This document shows, piece after piece, positions 51,185-61,416 of a DNA stretch of 64,000 nucleotides (positions are counted from its first letter, which is position 1; each line of letters starts with the position of its first letter). Position numbers and translations under genes: made by a program. This DNA is from Bacillus_I endophytica_A. GTDB lineage: Bacteria > Bacillota > Bacilli > Bacillales > Bacillaceae_H. Below the pieces are notes generated by a model. The model was not told where the DNA came from. It searched no databases and was given only the letters and a program-made list of their open reading frames with translations. Location of the stretch: positions 169,271 to 233,270 of the forward strand of contig NZ_JALAMS010000020.1 of NCBI RefSeq assembly GCF_026790145.1, written 5' to 3'.

Positions 51185-52861
51185 CTATTCTTGTCTTTCT
51201 TCTTCTATCAAAACACGCCTTAAGATTTTCCCAACAGCTGTTTTAGGTAATTCTTTTCTGAACTCATAGACCTTTGGAACTTTATAGGAAGCAAGAGACA
51301 AACGTACATACTTATCAAGTTCTTTTTCTGAACATGATACACCATCTTTTAATACAACAAAAGCTTTGACCGTTTCTCCTCTGTATAAGTCAGGGATGCC
51401 AATAACAACGGCTTCTTTTACTTTTGAATACGCGTATAGCACTTCTTCTACTTCACGAGGGTAAATATTATATCCACTCGCAATAATCATATCTTTTTTT
51501 CGATCCACAATGTAGAAATAGCCGTCTTCATCAAAATAGCCTAAGTCTCCTGTAAAAAGCCACCCATCTTTCAACACTTGTTTTGTTTCTTCTTCTTGAT
51601 GCCAGTATCCTTTCATCACTTGAGGCCCTTTTACAGCAATCTCTCCTATTTCACCACATGGTAAAGATTCCCCTGTTTCAAGCGAAACAATTTTAGCATC
51701 CGTATTTGGCCAAGGTACACCAACACTTCCTTGTTTTCTTTTTCCCCAGAGGAAATTAGCATGTGTCACAGGAGAACTTTCTGTTAGTCCATAACCTTCT
51801 ACAAGCTTCCCTCCTGTAAGGTCCTCAAACTTTTCCTGAACATAAGCAGGAAGTGGTGAAGAACCACTTATACAAGCTTTAATCGAGGAAAGATCATATT
51901 TTGGTAAACTAGCATTATTAAGCAGTCCAACATAAATTGTGGGAGCTCCAGGAAATAGCGTTGGCTTTCTCTTATCAATTGTTTTTAATACCTCTTTTAT
52001 TTCAAATTTTGGTAAAAGAACCATTTCATATCCTTCTAGTAGAGATAAAACAAGCACTGTTGTTAATCCATACACGTGAAAAAAGGGCAAAACGCCTAAA
52101 ATTCTTTCATTTCCTCTTTCACATTTGTAAAGCCATGTTGTACACATCTTCGTATTAGCGACTAAGTTTTGATGTGTCAGCATTACTCCTTTCGGAAAAC
52201 CTGTTGTTCCTCCTGTATATTGTAAAAGAGCTAAATCTTCGCTATACACTTCTTCTTTTACCGAACTTGCTATTTTTGTTTTTAAAATGGTGGACCATTT
52301 ATGCGTATCGCTGTCTTCTTTTATGTGTTGGACGGTTTTTTGAGTCTTTTTTTGGAGATATGGATAAAGAAGATTTTTTGGAAAAGGCAAGTAATCTTTG
52401 ATGGATGTTATAATGAGATGTTCTATTTTTGTTAGCGTTTTCATCTTAAAACCTTTTGAATATAACAAATCTAGCGTAATAAGGAACCTTGCGCCTGAAT
52501 CTTGGAGTTGGTAGGATAGTTCTCTTTCTGTATAAAGCGGGTTAATAAGTACAACAACTGCTCCTAATTGTAATACGGCATTAAAGGCGATTACAGTTTG
52601 AGGACAGTTTGGTAGCATAATAGCCACTCGATCACCTTTACGAACTCCTATCTCATAAAAATAGCAAGAAAGTTGATCAGTTTGGGCAGCTAGCTCTTTA
52701 AACGAAAGGGTTTTTCCTAGAAAGTGAATAGCGGGATTTTCTTGAAATTCTTTTGCTGCTTTTTGAAATAGCGATACAAGCGTCGCTTCACCAAGAGTGA
52801 TTTCTGCCGGTATTTCAGGCGGATAGTGAATCAACCACGGTTTTTCGGATGCTTGAAGCAC
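51185..52861 (-). CDS. lcfA: Long-chain fatty acid-CoA ligase
   Basis: 558 residues. AMP-binding motifs LQYTGGTTGFPKGVMLTH, GYGLTESSPVTHANF and GWLFTGDLGYFDEDGYFYIVDRKK (split across A5/A7) and a C-terminal catalytic Lys in KTAVGKILRR. Closely follows B. subtilis LcfA. A GTG at 52859-52861 with GGGGAGG is the start matching LcfA; a longer frame to 52915 has no ribosome site. Confidence 0.93.
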   Translation of the reverse strand: MLQASEKPWLIHYPPEIPAEITLGEATLVSLFQKAAKEFQENPAIHFLGKTLSFKELAAQTDQLSCYFYEIGVRKGDRVAIMLPNCPQTVIAFNAVLQLGAVVVLINPLYTERELSYQLQDSGARFLITLDLLYSKGFKMKTLTKIEHLIITSIKDYLPFPKNLLYPYLQKKTQKTVQHIKEDSDTHKWSTILKTKIASSVKEEVYSEDLALLQYTGGTTGFPKGVMLTHQNLVANTKMCTTWLYKCERGNERILGVLPFFHVYGLTTVLVLSLLEGYEMVLLPKFEIKEVLKTIDKRKPTLFPGAPTIYVGLLNNASLPKYDLSSIKACISGSSPLPAYVQEKFEDLTGGKLVEGYGLTESSPVTHANFLWGKRKQGSVGVPWPNTDAKIVSLETGESLPCGEIGEIAVKGPQVMKGYWHQEEETKQVLKDGWLFTGDLGYFDEDGYFYIVDRKKDMIIASGYNIYPREVEEVLYAYSKVKEAVVIGIPDLYRGETVKAFVVLKDGVSCSEKELDKYVRLSLASYKVPKVYEFRKELPKTAVGKILRRVLIEEERQE

Positions 52862-52948
52862 AAAAAATACCTCCCCAGTTTCGCATTTATTACGCACACT
52901 ATGTTCATTATACAATGAGGATCCCTAAAAAGAAAAGACTTTCAAAGA

Positions 52949-52990
52949 AAAACAAGAGAAGAAACATCAAAATGTTTCTTCTCTTGTTTT
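52949..52990 (-). terminator. Strong terminator of the mutS2-yshE operon
   Basis: A 19-base arm pair (52949-52967 with 52972-52990), loop CAAA, with TTTTTC... following on the minus strand. It starts inside the stop codon of the 27-residue membrane peptide. Confidence 0.88.
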
Positions 52991-53072
52991 ATGCAATAAA
53001 CACTATATAAATAATCCCAATTGTCATAAATAAACCGCAAAGAATAAGCAAAAGTTTGGCTAGCTTCTCCAT
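52989..53072 (-). CDS. Tiny hydrophobic membrane peptide (27 residues)
   Basis: ATG at 53070-53072, six bases after the yshE stop, with AGGGTGAT upstream. The product (MEKLAKLLLILCGLFMTIG and so on) is almost entirely one membrane helix and ends exactly at the terminator stem. Tight packing suggests a genuine micro-gene; function unknown. Confidence 0.5.
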   Translation of the reverse strand: MEKLAKLLLILCGLFMTIGIIYIVFIA

Positions 53073-53078
53073 TGTTTA

Positions 53079-53486
53079 TCACCCTATTCCAGCTGAAATA
53101 ACAAACGACATTCCAATTGAAATGACCATCGATATAAACCCAACGGCTCTGTTGTCTTGCGCAATTTCATGATCAATCTTGAATTTTGGTGTAAGAAATT
53201 CAAAAATAAAATAGCTAATTAATAGAAGAATAAAGCCAAAAACTCCCCAGCCAACCATTACAAACAGCGTATTGTGCTGGCTAATTGAGCCTTGAAAAAC
53301 ATTTGCTACGCCAAAGATTTTCCCACCCGTAGCCATAGCAACGGCTAGATTTCCACGCTGAATTTCCTCCCAGTTTTTATAACTTGTCACAAGTTCAAAG
53401 ATGACAAGAGCTAGAACAATGCATAAAATAACAACGCTATAGTTCGCTGCTGTTAATACATAAGGATTCTCCCAAAATTCCTTCAC
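53079..53486 (-). CDS. yshE: YshE, DUF350 membrane protein
   Basis: About 135 residues with four membrane helices; DUF350 family. Two GTG codons at 53498 and 53486 are possible starts; the second has GGGAG at a longish spacing of about 11, the first overlaps that site. Follows mutS2 as in B. subtilis. Function unknown. Confidence 0.85.
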   Translation of the reverse strand: MKEFWENPYVLTAANYSVVILCIVLALVIFELVTSYKNWEEIQRGNLAVAMATGGKIFGVANVFQGSISQHNTLFVMVGWGVFGFILLLISYFIFEFLTPKFKIDHEIAQDNRAVGFISMVISIGMSFVISAGIG

Positions 53487-53502
53487 AGCGGCTCTCACTC
53501 CC

Positions 53503-55866
53503 TTATTTTAGTTCAGCAACGGTCACTCCAGAGCCGCCTTCTGATGCTTCCCCAAAACGAATGCTTTTGACGAAACGATGATTTTTCAAGTAGTCTTGCA
53601 CACCTGTTCTTAAAGCCCCTGTTCCTTTTCCATGAATAATAGAAACACGTGGATACCCAGCAAGAAGTGCATCATCAATATACTTTTCAACGCGCTGAAT
53701 AGCATTTTCAAACCGTTCTCCGCGAAGGTCAAGCTCAAGCTTCACATGATAATCTTTGCCTTTTACTGTTGCGAGTGGTCTTGTTTCTACAGCTTTTGGA
53801 GAACTAATAAACTCTAAGTTTGACTCTTTTACTTTCATTTTCATAATACCAAGCTGTACTTCCCACTCTGTATCTGATACTTTGTCTAATAGCGTTCCTT
53901 TTTGACCGAATGTTGATACTTTCACTTCATCCCCTGGAGAAAGCTTTCTTTCTACCTTCTTCGGTTTCGGTGCCGCTTTCGTGCCTTTTCTTAATGTTGG
54001 AACCGCTTCTTCAAGATCTTTTCTCGCTTGAATTAGCTCATGTTCTTTTATTCCACTTTGTTGATTAAGGCGCATTTTGCGCAGGTCTTTAATAATATTC
54101 TCCGCTTCGGCCCGTGCTTCCTCCACTGCCTTTGCTGCTTTTTGTTCAGCTTGCTCAAGCAGTTTGTCTCTTTCATTGTTAAATTCTATAATTTGATCCT
54201 GCAGTTCACGATGAAGCTGTTCTGCCTCTTTCCTAAATAAAGCAGCTTCTTCCTTTTCACTTTCAGCTTTTTTTCGGCTATCCTCGAGTGAAGCAATCAT
54301 ATTTTCTACCTTATTTGTATCTGCTCCAATATATCCCTTTGCTTCGTTAATAACTTCTTCTGAAAGACCTAATCGGCGTGAAATCTCAAATGCATTGCTT
54401 CTTCCTGGAACCCCTAAAAGTAGTTTATATGTCGGACGAAGTGTTTCCACATCGAACTCAACGCTTGCATTCATTACTCCTTTTCGATTATATCCGTACG
54501 CCTTCAGTTCAGGATAATGAGTTGTCGCTATAACACGTGCTCCTCTATTGTATACTTCATCTAAGATAGAGATAGCAAGTGCCGCTCCTTCCTGAGGATC
54601 TGTTCCAGCACCAAGCTCATCAAATAATACAAGACTCTTATTATCAACACCTTTTAAAATGTTAACGATATTCACCATATGAGAAGAAAACGTACTCAAG
54701 CTTTGCTCAATAGACTGTTCGTCTCCAATGTCAGCAAATACATTTTCAAAGACCGCTACTTCAGAACCATCCAAAGCCGGGATTTGAAGACCTGCTTGTG
54801 CCATAAGTGTAAACAACCCAACTGTTTTTAACGTTACCGTTTTTCCTCCTGTATTTGGACCTGTAATAACGATGCTCGGGTACTCTCCTCCAAGCTCAAT
54901 ATCGTTTGCTACAACATCTTCTGCAGTAATTAAGGGATGACGTGCTTTTTTCAGATTAATATATCCTTCTTCATTAAGCTTTGGTTTTGAACCTTTTAAT
55001 TTGTGGCTGTACTGCCCTTTTGTAAACATAAAATCAATTTCTGCTAGCATATCAACGTTAACAGAAAGCTCGCGAGCAACTTCTGCTACTTCTGCCGTAA
55101 TTTGTGCAAGAATACGCTCAATCTCACGCTTTTCTTCTACTCGGGCCGCTTGAAGCTCATTGTTTAAGTTTACAATTGCTTGTGGCTCAATAAATAACGT
55201 TGCTCCTGAGGAAGATTGATCGTGAATAATTCCTCCATATGCTCCGCGATATTCTTGTTTAACCGGAAGCACATAGCGATCATTACGAATCGTTATAATT
55301 GCGTCTGAAAGCATTTTTGTCGCAGAAGAGGAACGCGTCATTTGCTCTAGCTTTTGACGAACACGCGCTTCTGTAGAGCGCAGTTTTTGGCGTAATCCTC
55401 GCAGTTTTTCACTCGCTCCGTCTAACACTGTCCCATTATCATCAATGCTGTTCTCAATTGTTCGCTCAAGATCTGTTAAGATAATAAAACCTTCAATATA
55501 CCCTTTCAAAATAGGTAATGAAAGGTCTGTATTCTCTTCTAAACTTTCCATAAATATTGAAAGCTGTCTTGTTGCATAAATTGTGCTTGAGATTTCCAGT
55601 AGTTCACTTGCTGAAAGTGTTCCACCGATCTCTGCTCTTTTAGCACTTGCTTTTATATCATGGATACCGCCAAGTGGAACATTTCCTTTCACACGAAGCA
55701 CTTGAGCGGCCTCATCAGTTGCGTTTTGCCAAGCTTCTACTTCTATGAAACTTATGGACGGGCGAAGACTCTCTACTTTCTCTCGTCCTAGTGAAGATGC
55801 TGCATGTTTCAACAGACCTTCTTTAATTTTATCGAACTCTAATGTTTTTAAAATGCGCGCTTGCAA
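53503..55866 (-). CDS. mutS2: Endonuclease MutS2
   Basis: 787 residues. MutS-like ATPase with Walker A ITGPNTGGKTVT and Walker B SLVLFDELGAGTDPQEG; KOW-like region near 640; C-terminal Smr nuclease (LDLRGERFENA, SIIHGKGTGALR). Acts on recombination intermediates and, in B. subtilis, on stalled or collided ribosomes. TTG start with AAGGAG nine bases upstream, as in B. subtilis. Confidence 0.95.
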   Translation of the reverse strand: MQARILKTLEFDKIKEGLLKHAASSLGREKVESLRPSISFIEVEAWQNATDEAAQVLRVKGNVPLGGIHDIKASAKRAEIGGTLSASELLEISSTIYATRQLSIFMESLEENTDLSLPILKGYIEGFIILTDLERTIENSIDDNGTVLDGASEKLRGLRQKLRSTEARVRQKLEQMTRSSSATKMLSDAIITIRNDRYVLPVKQEYRGAYGGIIHDQSSSGATLFIEPQAIVNLNNELQAARVEEKREIERILAQITAEVAEVARELSVNVDMLAEIDFMFTKGQYSHKLKGSKPKLNEEGYINLKKARHPLITAEDVVANDIELGGEYPSIVITGPNTGGKTVTLKTVGLFTLMAQAGLQIPALDGSEVAVFENVFADIGDEQSIEQSLSTFSSHMVNIVNILKGVDNKSLVLFDELGAGTDPQEGAALAISILDEVYNRGARVIATTHYPELKAYGYNRKGVMNASVEFDVETLRPTYKLLLGVPGRSNAFEISRRLGLSEEVINEAKGYIGADTNKVENMIASLEDSRKKAESEKEEAALFRKEAEQLHRELQDQIIEFNNERDKLLEQAEQKAAKAVEEARAEAENIIKDLRKMRLNQQSGIKEHELIQARKDLEEAVPTLRKGTKAAPKPKKVERKLSPGDEVKVSTFGQKGTLLDKVSDTEWEVQLGIMKMKVKESNLEFISSPKAVETRPLATVKGKDYHVKLELDLRGERFENAIQRVEKYIDDALLAGYPRVSIIHGKGTGALRTGVQDYLKNHRFVKSIRFGEASEGGSGVTVAELK

Positions 55867-55903
55867 ACATGTTCACTCCTTTTAAACCTTTGCTTTCCTT
55901 GTA

Positions 55904-57616
55904 TTAATCGTTGCGTTTTAAAAATGCTCTCAATTCTTCTAAAGGATATGTGTTAATAACGCTCTCTTTGCGAATCCAGCCTTTTACAGCTGTCGACACC
56001 CCAACTTTCATATCTTCAAGCATGTCCAGATTATGTGCATCTGTATTAATTACAAGCTTTACTCCTTGCTCTTGTGCTTTTTTCAAATGATGAGAAGCAA
56101 GGTCTAAGCGATGTGGATTTGCATTGAGTTCAAGTGCTGTATTTGTTTCGTGAGCAAGCTCAATTAACAAATCCATATCAACGTCATATCCGTCTCTTCG
56201 TCCAATAAGTCTTCCTGTTGGATGTGCAATAATATCGACATGATGACTATTAAGAGCTGTTTTTAATCGCTCCATAATAACTTCTCGAGACTGAGAAAAA
56301 CTTGAATGGATAGAAGCAATAACAATATCCATTTCCTGTAGAATTTCATCATCATAATCTAACGTACCATCAGGAAGAATATCCATCTCAATTCCTGAAA
56401 GGATTGTGAAATCATCATATTTTTCATTTAGCTTCTTAATTTCTTCTCGCTGTTTACGAATTCGTTCTGGTGTTAGCCCATTTGCCACTTTTAAATATTG
56501 GGAATGGTCAGTAATTGCCATGTACTCATAGCCTCTTGCACGGCATGCTTCCACCATTTCTTCGATAGAGTATGCGCCATCACTCCATGTGGAATGCATG
56601 TGCACGTCTCCTTTTATGTCTTGAAGAGAAATAAAGCGATCTTCTTTCGTTAGCTTATCTACTTCTGTTCCATCTTCACGCATTTCAGGTAAAATAAACG
56701 GCAAGTTAAAGTAGTTATAAAACTCTTCTTCAGATGAAAACGTACGGACTTCTCCTGTTTCTATATTCTCAACACCATATTCACTAATTTTCTCTCCACG
56801 TTCTTTCGCAAGCTGTCTCATTCTTACGTTATGATCTTTTGAGCCTGTAAAATGATGAAGCGTTGTTGGAAATGCCTTGTCTTCTACAAGACGAAAATCA
56901 ACAGATATATCATAAACATCTTCAAGCACAACCGATACTTTCGTATTTCCACTTGCAATTACTTCTTTAATAGACGGCATTGCGAGTAAGCTATCACGAA
57001 CAAGAGACGGCTCTTCTGTAGAAATAATAAAATCTAAGTCTTTCACTGTTTCTCTCATACGGCGTACGCTGCCTGCTCGTGAGAAACGAATAATGCCTTT
57101 CATATCAGCAAGCGTTTCTTCGATTTTTTCCACAAGTGGTAACATAATAGCAAGTGGCAATCGTTCAGGACGTGTCCCATATTCCTCGATTGCAACAAGA
57201 ATTTTCTCCTCTGTTTTTTTACCGAAGCCGCTAAGTTCCTGTACTTTTCCTTCTTCACAGGCAGCCTTTAATGTTACCATATCCGTAACATTCAGCTGTT
57301 GATAAAGCTTTGCAATCTTTTTCCCGCCTAATCCTGGCAAATCAAGAAGAGGAATTAATCCTTCTGGAACTTCTTTTTTTAACTCTTCTAGCACAGTAGA
57401 TTGTCCATCTTGAATATACTCTTCAATAACAGCACTAGTTCCTTTTCCAATGCCTGCAAGAGAGGTGAAGCTTTCAATTTCACTCAAGCTGCGCTCATCA
57501 TTCTCAAGTGCACCTGCCGCCTTTCTAAAGGCCGAAATTTTAAATGCATTATCTCCTTTTAACTCCATATATACAGCAATCTTTTCCAAAAGTTTAATAA
57601 TCTCTTTTTTATTCAT
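55904..57616 (-). CDS. polX: DNA polymerase/3'-5' exonuclease PolX
   Basis: 570 residues from ATG 57614-57616, the same length as the B. subtilis enzyme. PolX-type HhH region (LPGLGGKKIAKLYQ), nucleotidyl transferase DXD (VKDLDFIIS; DISVDFRL) and C-terminal PHP domain with GDVHMHSTWSDGA and NTDAHNLDML. Gap repair polymerase. Confidence 0.95.
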   Translation of the reverse strand: MNKKEIIKLLEKIAVYMELKGDNAFKISAFRKAAGALENDERSLSEIESFTSLAGIGKGTSAVIEEYIQDGQSTVLEELKKEVPEGLIPLLDLPGLGGKKIAKLYQQLNVTDMVTLKAACEEGKVQELSGFGKKTEEKILVAIEEYGTRPERLPLAIMLPLVEKIEETLADMKGIIRFSRAGSVRRMRETVKDLDFIISTEEPSLVRDSLLAMPSIKEVIASGNTKVSVVLEDVYDISVDFRLVEDKAFPTTLHHFTGSKDHNVRMRQLAKERGEKISEYGVENIETGEVRTFSSEEEFYNYFNLPFILPEMREDGTEVDKLTKEDRFISLQDIKGDVHMHSTWSDGAYSIEEMVEACRARGYEYMAITDHSQYLKVANGLTPERIRKQREEIKKLNEKYDDFTILSGIEMDILPDGTLDYDDEILQEMDIVIASIHSSFSQSREVIMERLKTALNSHHVDIIAHPTGRLIGRRDGYDVDMDLLIELAHETNTALELNANPHRLDLASHHLKKAQEQGVKLVINTDAHNLDMLEDMKVGVSTAVKGWIRKESVINTYPLEELRAFLKRND

Positions 57617-57851
57617 TTTCGCACCCACTTCTTATACGTTCTTCTATTGAAGATGATACAAAGTTTTTTTAAAAAGTACAATCTCTGCCTCCTTATAGCC
57701 TAGAAGCATATTAACTTTATTATCATATCGTATTTTGCTTATGAAAGCGAAGAAGCTCATTTTACAAGGCTAACCATCTTCTTCTACCCTTTCTTCTTTC
57801 TCTCTCTACAAAAGCACATAAAAAAGCTCGACGAAAAATCGCCAAGCTTTT

Positions 57852-58391
57852 TTATATATCTTTCCCCCATAGCTCTGGAATCATATCAGAGAGATATGGA
57901 GTGTGATTTACAATAATCCCTGCAAGAGATGAGTTTTGAACTTGTGCTTGTATACCGCCGACAGGAAGCAGTGCGATAATATACAATACAATAAAAACAA
58001 TTACATAAATCTCTACAAATCCAAGGATGGCTCCTGCCCATTTATTAAAATGACGCAATATCGGAAGCTGCGCTACAAAATCAAAGAGCGAGCCAATAAT
58101 ATGAATCACCAAATTTGTCAAAAAGAAAAGAATGGCAAATGAGATGATCCGGTAAAATAGCTCTTCTGTATAAGAACTTTGTACAAGAAGAGATACAGCA
58201 TTTCCTCCTTCAACAGACGGATACGGAATCCATAGCTGAAGTTTTTCAGCAAGAGCTTCATGGTACATGTAAGCTACGAAAATGGAAAGAACAATGCTAA
58301 CAAGACGAATTACTTGTAGAATTAATCCTCTCTTTAAGCCAATTAAAAACCCGTAGCATAACATTATTAACACTATAATATCGACGAGCAT
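57852..58391 (-). CDS. yshB: CvpA-family membrane protein (YshB)
   Basis: 179 residues with four membrane helices (MLVDIIVLIMLCYGFLIG opening). CvpA-like proteins have loosely defined roles in envelope or colicin V-type phenotypes. Located between polX and zapA as in B. subtilis. A GC-poor hairpin with AAGCTT pairs downstream at 57822-57850 acts as terminator. Confidence 0.88.
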   Translation of the reverse strand: MLVDIIVLIMLCYGFLIGLKRGLILQVIRLVSIVLSIFVAYMYHEALAEKLQLWIPYPSVEGGNAVSLLVQSSYTEELFYRIISFAILFFLTNLVIHIIGSLFDFVAQLPILRHFNKWAGAILGFVEIYVIVFIVLYIIALLPVGGIQAQVQNSSLAGIIVNHTPYLSDMIPELWGKDI

Positions 58392-58397
58392 AGTTCT

Positions 58398-58658
58398 TCA
58401 TTCCTTCTTATTTATGAGTTCCTCTTCTAATCTTTCAACTTCTTCTTTTAATTTTATATAATCGTTCACAACATTTACAGCTGTTAAGACCGCTAGTTTA
58501 TTAATATCTAGTTGTGGGTTCTTTAAGTTAATTTCTCTCATCTTATCATCAACGATCGAAGCGACAAGGCGTACATGGCTTGTACTTTCATCACCTATTA
58601 TATTATACTGTTGCCCATATATGTCGACCGTTGTTCGATTTCTTCTCCGTTTTGACAC
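58398..58658 (-). CDS. zapA: Cell division protein ZapA
   Basis: 86-residue FtsZ-bundling protein with TTVDIYGQQYNIIGDE and VRLVASIVDDKMREIN, followed by a coiled coil (KLKEEVERLEEELINK). Six bases before yshB. Confidence 0.94.
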   Translation of the reverse strand: MSKRRRNRTTVDIYGQQYNIIGDESTSHVRLVASIVDDKMREINLKNPQLDINKLAVLTAVNVVNDYIKLKEEVERLEEELINKKE

Positions 58659-58987
58659 AAAAGATCCTCCGTTCCCACAAAAATCCTATTCTATATCATA
58701 ACACGGATGATATGAAGAAGGAAACACCATTTCTTGTAAAATAGCTTCCTTATGTAAAAAATTCTATGACACTCTTTTACTTCTTCATTATAAACATTTA
58801 CTGTCATTGTGCCACACTCTTAATGTATTTTCTATTTTAAAAATGTAGAACTTTTAAGTAAATACTCTTAATATTCTTTACAACATAACTTTTCAACAAC
58901 TATACAGGATCAAAATTTACCAGGTCAAGAAATTGATTTTCAGAGAAATAAAAAGAGAGAAGTCAAAGACTTCTCCCTTTTTCTAAC
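58659..58987. other. Intergenic gap where rnhC occurs in B. subtilis
   Basis: About 330 AT-rich bases between pheT and zapA. No rnhC (RNase HIII) frame is present on either strand. It contains the pheT terminator (58951-58985) and presumably the zapA promoter. Confidence 0.6.
58951..58985 (-). terminator. Terminator of pheST
   Basis: GGGAGAAGTC/GACTTCTCTC stem with a TTT-type loop, then TTTTTATTTC on the minus strand, just after pheT. Confidence 0.88.
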
Positions 58988-61402
58988 TTAAGAACGTAGT
59001 GATGCATCAAATTTAGTATGAAGAGCTTCTAATACTTTTTCATGTGTTGAAGTTACTTCTTCATCTGTTAACGTGCGCTCTGGATCTAAGTAACGTAGAG
59101 AGAAAGCAATTGACTTTTTACCTTCTTCAACGTGCTCACCTTCATAAAGGTCGAAAACTTTTACATCTTTCAATAGATTACCACCCGTACCACGGATTTC
59201 TTGCTCTAGCTTACCAGCTGAAATACCTTTATCAACCACAAGAGCAATATCACGAGTAATAGATGGGAAGCGCGGAATTGTTTCATAAACAACATCCTCA
59301 ACATCTGCTGAAAGAAGCGTTTGTAAATCAAGTTCAAATACATATGTTTCACGAACATCATAGCGTTTTGCTGTGTGAGGATGAACTTGACCAATAATCC
59401 CAATTTCTTTTCCATCTAATGAAATAGCTGCTGTTCGACCTGGATGCATTCCGTCATGCTTACTTGCTTGGAACTCGATGCGTTCTGCTAGTCCAAGAAC
59501 ATCAAATAGCCCTTCTAAAATCCCTTTTACAGTGAAGAAATCAACAACCTTTTTCTCCCCTTGCCACATATGCATATGCCAAAGCCCTGAAACAGCACCT
59601 GCTAAATGTTCTCTTTCAGTTGGTAAATCTTGATTTTCTTTTGAAAGGAAAACAGAGCTTGTTTCGTATAGAGCAACAGAATCAAGCTGACGAGCAATAT
59701 TGTGTTTTACAACTTCTAACAAATGTGGAATAAGGCTTAAACGCAGCGTTGAACGCTCTTCACTCATTGGCATAGCAAGACGAACATATTTTGACACTTC
59801 AAGTGCAAACTGCTCGGCTTTTTCTTCACTTGTTAAAGCATACGTAATGGCTTGAAGCATTCCTGCTCCTTCAAGATAGCGGCGGACACGACGGCGTTTT
59901 TCTTGATAACTTGTTAACTGTCCTGGCGTTGATTCCCCAACAGGAAGTGTTGTAGGAATATGATCATATCCATATAAACGAGCAACTTCTTCAATTAAGT
60001 CTTCGCTAATCGTAATATCTCCACGACGAGTTGGAACTGTTACAGAAATCTGTTCTCCATCTGTAACAGCTTCAAAGCGAAGGCGATTAAAGATGCTTGT
60101 TACTTCATCAGATGTAAGCTCTGTTCCAAGTACACCATTAATTTTAGCAAGAGTAACGTCTACTCTTTTCGGCTCGGCATCTAACGTATTTGCCTCAACA
60201 ACTCCGCTTACTACTTCTCCACCTGCATACTCAGCAATAAGAGCTGCTGCACGCTCAGAAGCCGAACGAACGCGATTTGGATCAATTCCTTTTTCATAAC
60301 GAGCACTTGCTTCACTTCGAAGACCGTGGTCTTTAGAACATTTACGAATGCTCAAACCAGCAAAGTAAGCAGATTCTAACAAGACATTTATTGTATCATC
60401 TTTCACTTCAGAGTCCGCTCCCCCCATTACTCCAGCAAGAGCAATTGGCGTTTCTCCGTTTGTGATAACAAGATGATCCCCTTTTAACGTTCTTTCTTGA
60501 TCATCTAACGTTGTAATTTTTTCTCCTTCTACAGCATGACGAACGAGAATTTCTTTTGAACCAAGTCGATCATAGTCAAAGGCATGAAGAGGTTGCCCAT
60601 ATTCTAAAAGAACGTAGTTTGTAATATCAACAACATTGTTATGCGGACGAATTCCAGCTGCCATTAGACGTGTTTGCATCCATAATGGAGATGGTCCAAT
60701 CTTTACATTTTTAATAATGCGGGCAATATAAAGTGGATTATCTTCTTTTGCTTCCACGTTTACTCTAATATAGTCTTCTGCTTTTTCACTGCTTTCTTGA
60801 AGCTCAACGCTTGGGTATTTCACTTCGTTATCTAAGATAGCTCCAACTTCGTATGCAACTCCAAGCATGTTTAAGCAATCCGCACGGTTTGGCGTTAAGC
60901 CAAGCTCAAGAACATGGTCATCAAGATTTAAAAGCTCAAGTGCATCGCGCCCTACTTCCGCATCATCTGCAAATACAAAGATGCCTTCTTGGTATTCTTT
61001 TGGAACAAGCTTACCTTCAATACCAAGCTCTTGAAGAGAACAAATCATACCATGGGATGCTTCACCACGAAGCTTTGCTTTTTTAATTTTGAAATTTCCT
61101 GGTAGCACAGCGCCAACTTTTGCTACTGCTACCTTTTGTCCTTTAGCAACATTTGGAGCACCACAAATAATTTGTACAGGTTCTTCTTCTCCAACATCAA
61201 CAAGACATTTATTTAATTTATCAGCATTTGGATGCTGCTCACATTCTAAAACATGACCAACAACAACGCCTTTGATTCCTTTGTTTAACGTTTCTACGCC
61301 TTCTACTTCAATTCCTGTGCGGGTAATTTTCTCTGCTAATTCGTTTGGATCAATTCCTTCTAAATCAATATATTGCTCTAACCAACGATAAGATACAAAC
61401 AT
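58988..61402 (-). CDS. pheT: Phenylalanyl-tRNA synthetase beta subunit
   Basis: 804 residues: N-terminal tRNA-binding EMAP/OB domain (VVGHVLECEQHPNADKL), B3/B4 editing domain, B5 domain and C-terminal FDX-ACB anticodon-binding domain (PRFPSITRDIALVVD). Length typical of Bacillus. Confidence 0.96.
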   Translation of the reverse strand: MFVSYRWLEQYIDLEGIDPNELAEKITRTGIEVEGVETLNKGIKGVVVGHVLECEQHPNADKLNKCLVDVGEEEPVQIICGAPNVAKGQKVAVAKVGAVLPGNFKIKKAKLRGEASHGMICSLQELGIEGKLVPKEYQEGIFVFADDAEVGRDALELLNLDDHVLELGLTPNRADCLNMLGVAYEVGAILDNEVKYPSVELQESSEKAEDYIRVNVEAKEDNPLYIARIIKNVKIGPSPLWMQTRLMAAGIRPHNNVVDITNYVLLEYGQPLHAFDYDRLGSKEILVRHAVEGEKITTLDDQERTLKGDHLVITNGETPIALAGVMGGADSEVKDDTINVLLESAYFAGLSIRKCSKDHGLRSEASARYEKGIDPNRVRSASERAAALIAEYAGGEVVSGVVEANTLDAEPKRVDVTLAKINGVLGTELTSDEVTSIFNRLRFEAVTDGEQISVTVPTRRGDITISEDLIEEVARLYGYDHIPTTLPVGESTPGQLTSYQEKRRRVRRYLEGAGMLQAITYALTSEEKAEQFALEVSKYVRLAMPMSEERSTLRLSLIPHLLEVVKHNIARQLDSVALYETSSVFLSKENQDLPTEREHLAGAVSGLWHMHMWQGEKKVVDFFTVKGILEGLFDVLGLAERIEFQASKHDGMHPGRTAAISLDGKEIGIIGQVHPHTAKRYDVRETYVFELDLQTLLSADVEDVVYETIPRFPSITRDIALVVDKGISAGKLEQEIRGTGGNLLKDVKVFDLYEGEHVEEGKKSIAFSLRYLDPERTLTDEEVTSTHEKVLEALHTKFDASLRS

Positions 61403-61416
61403 ATTAGAACCTCCTC

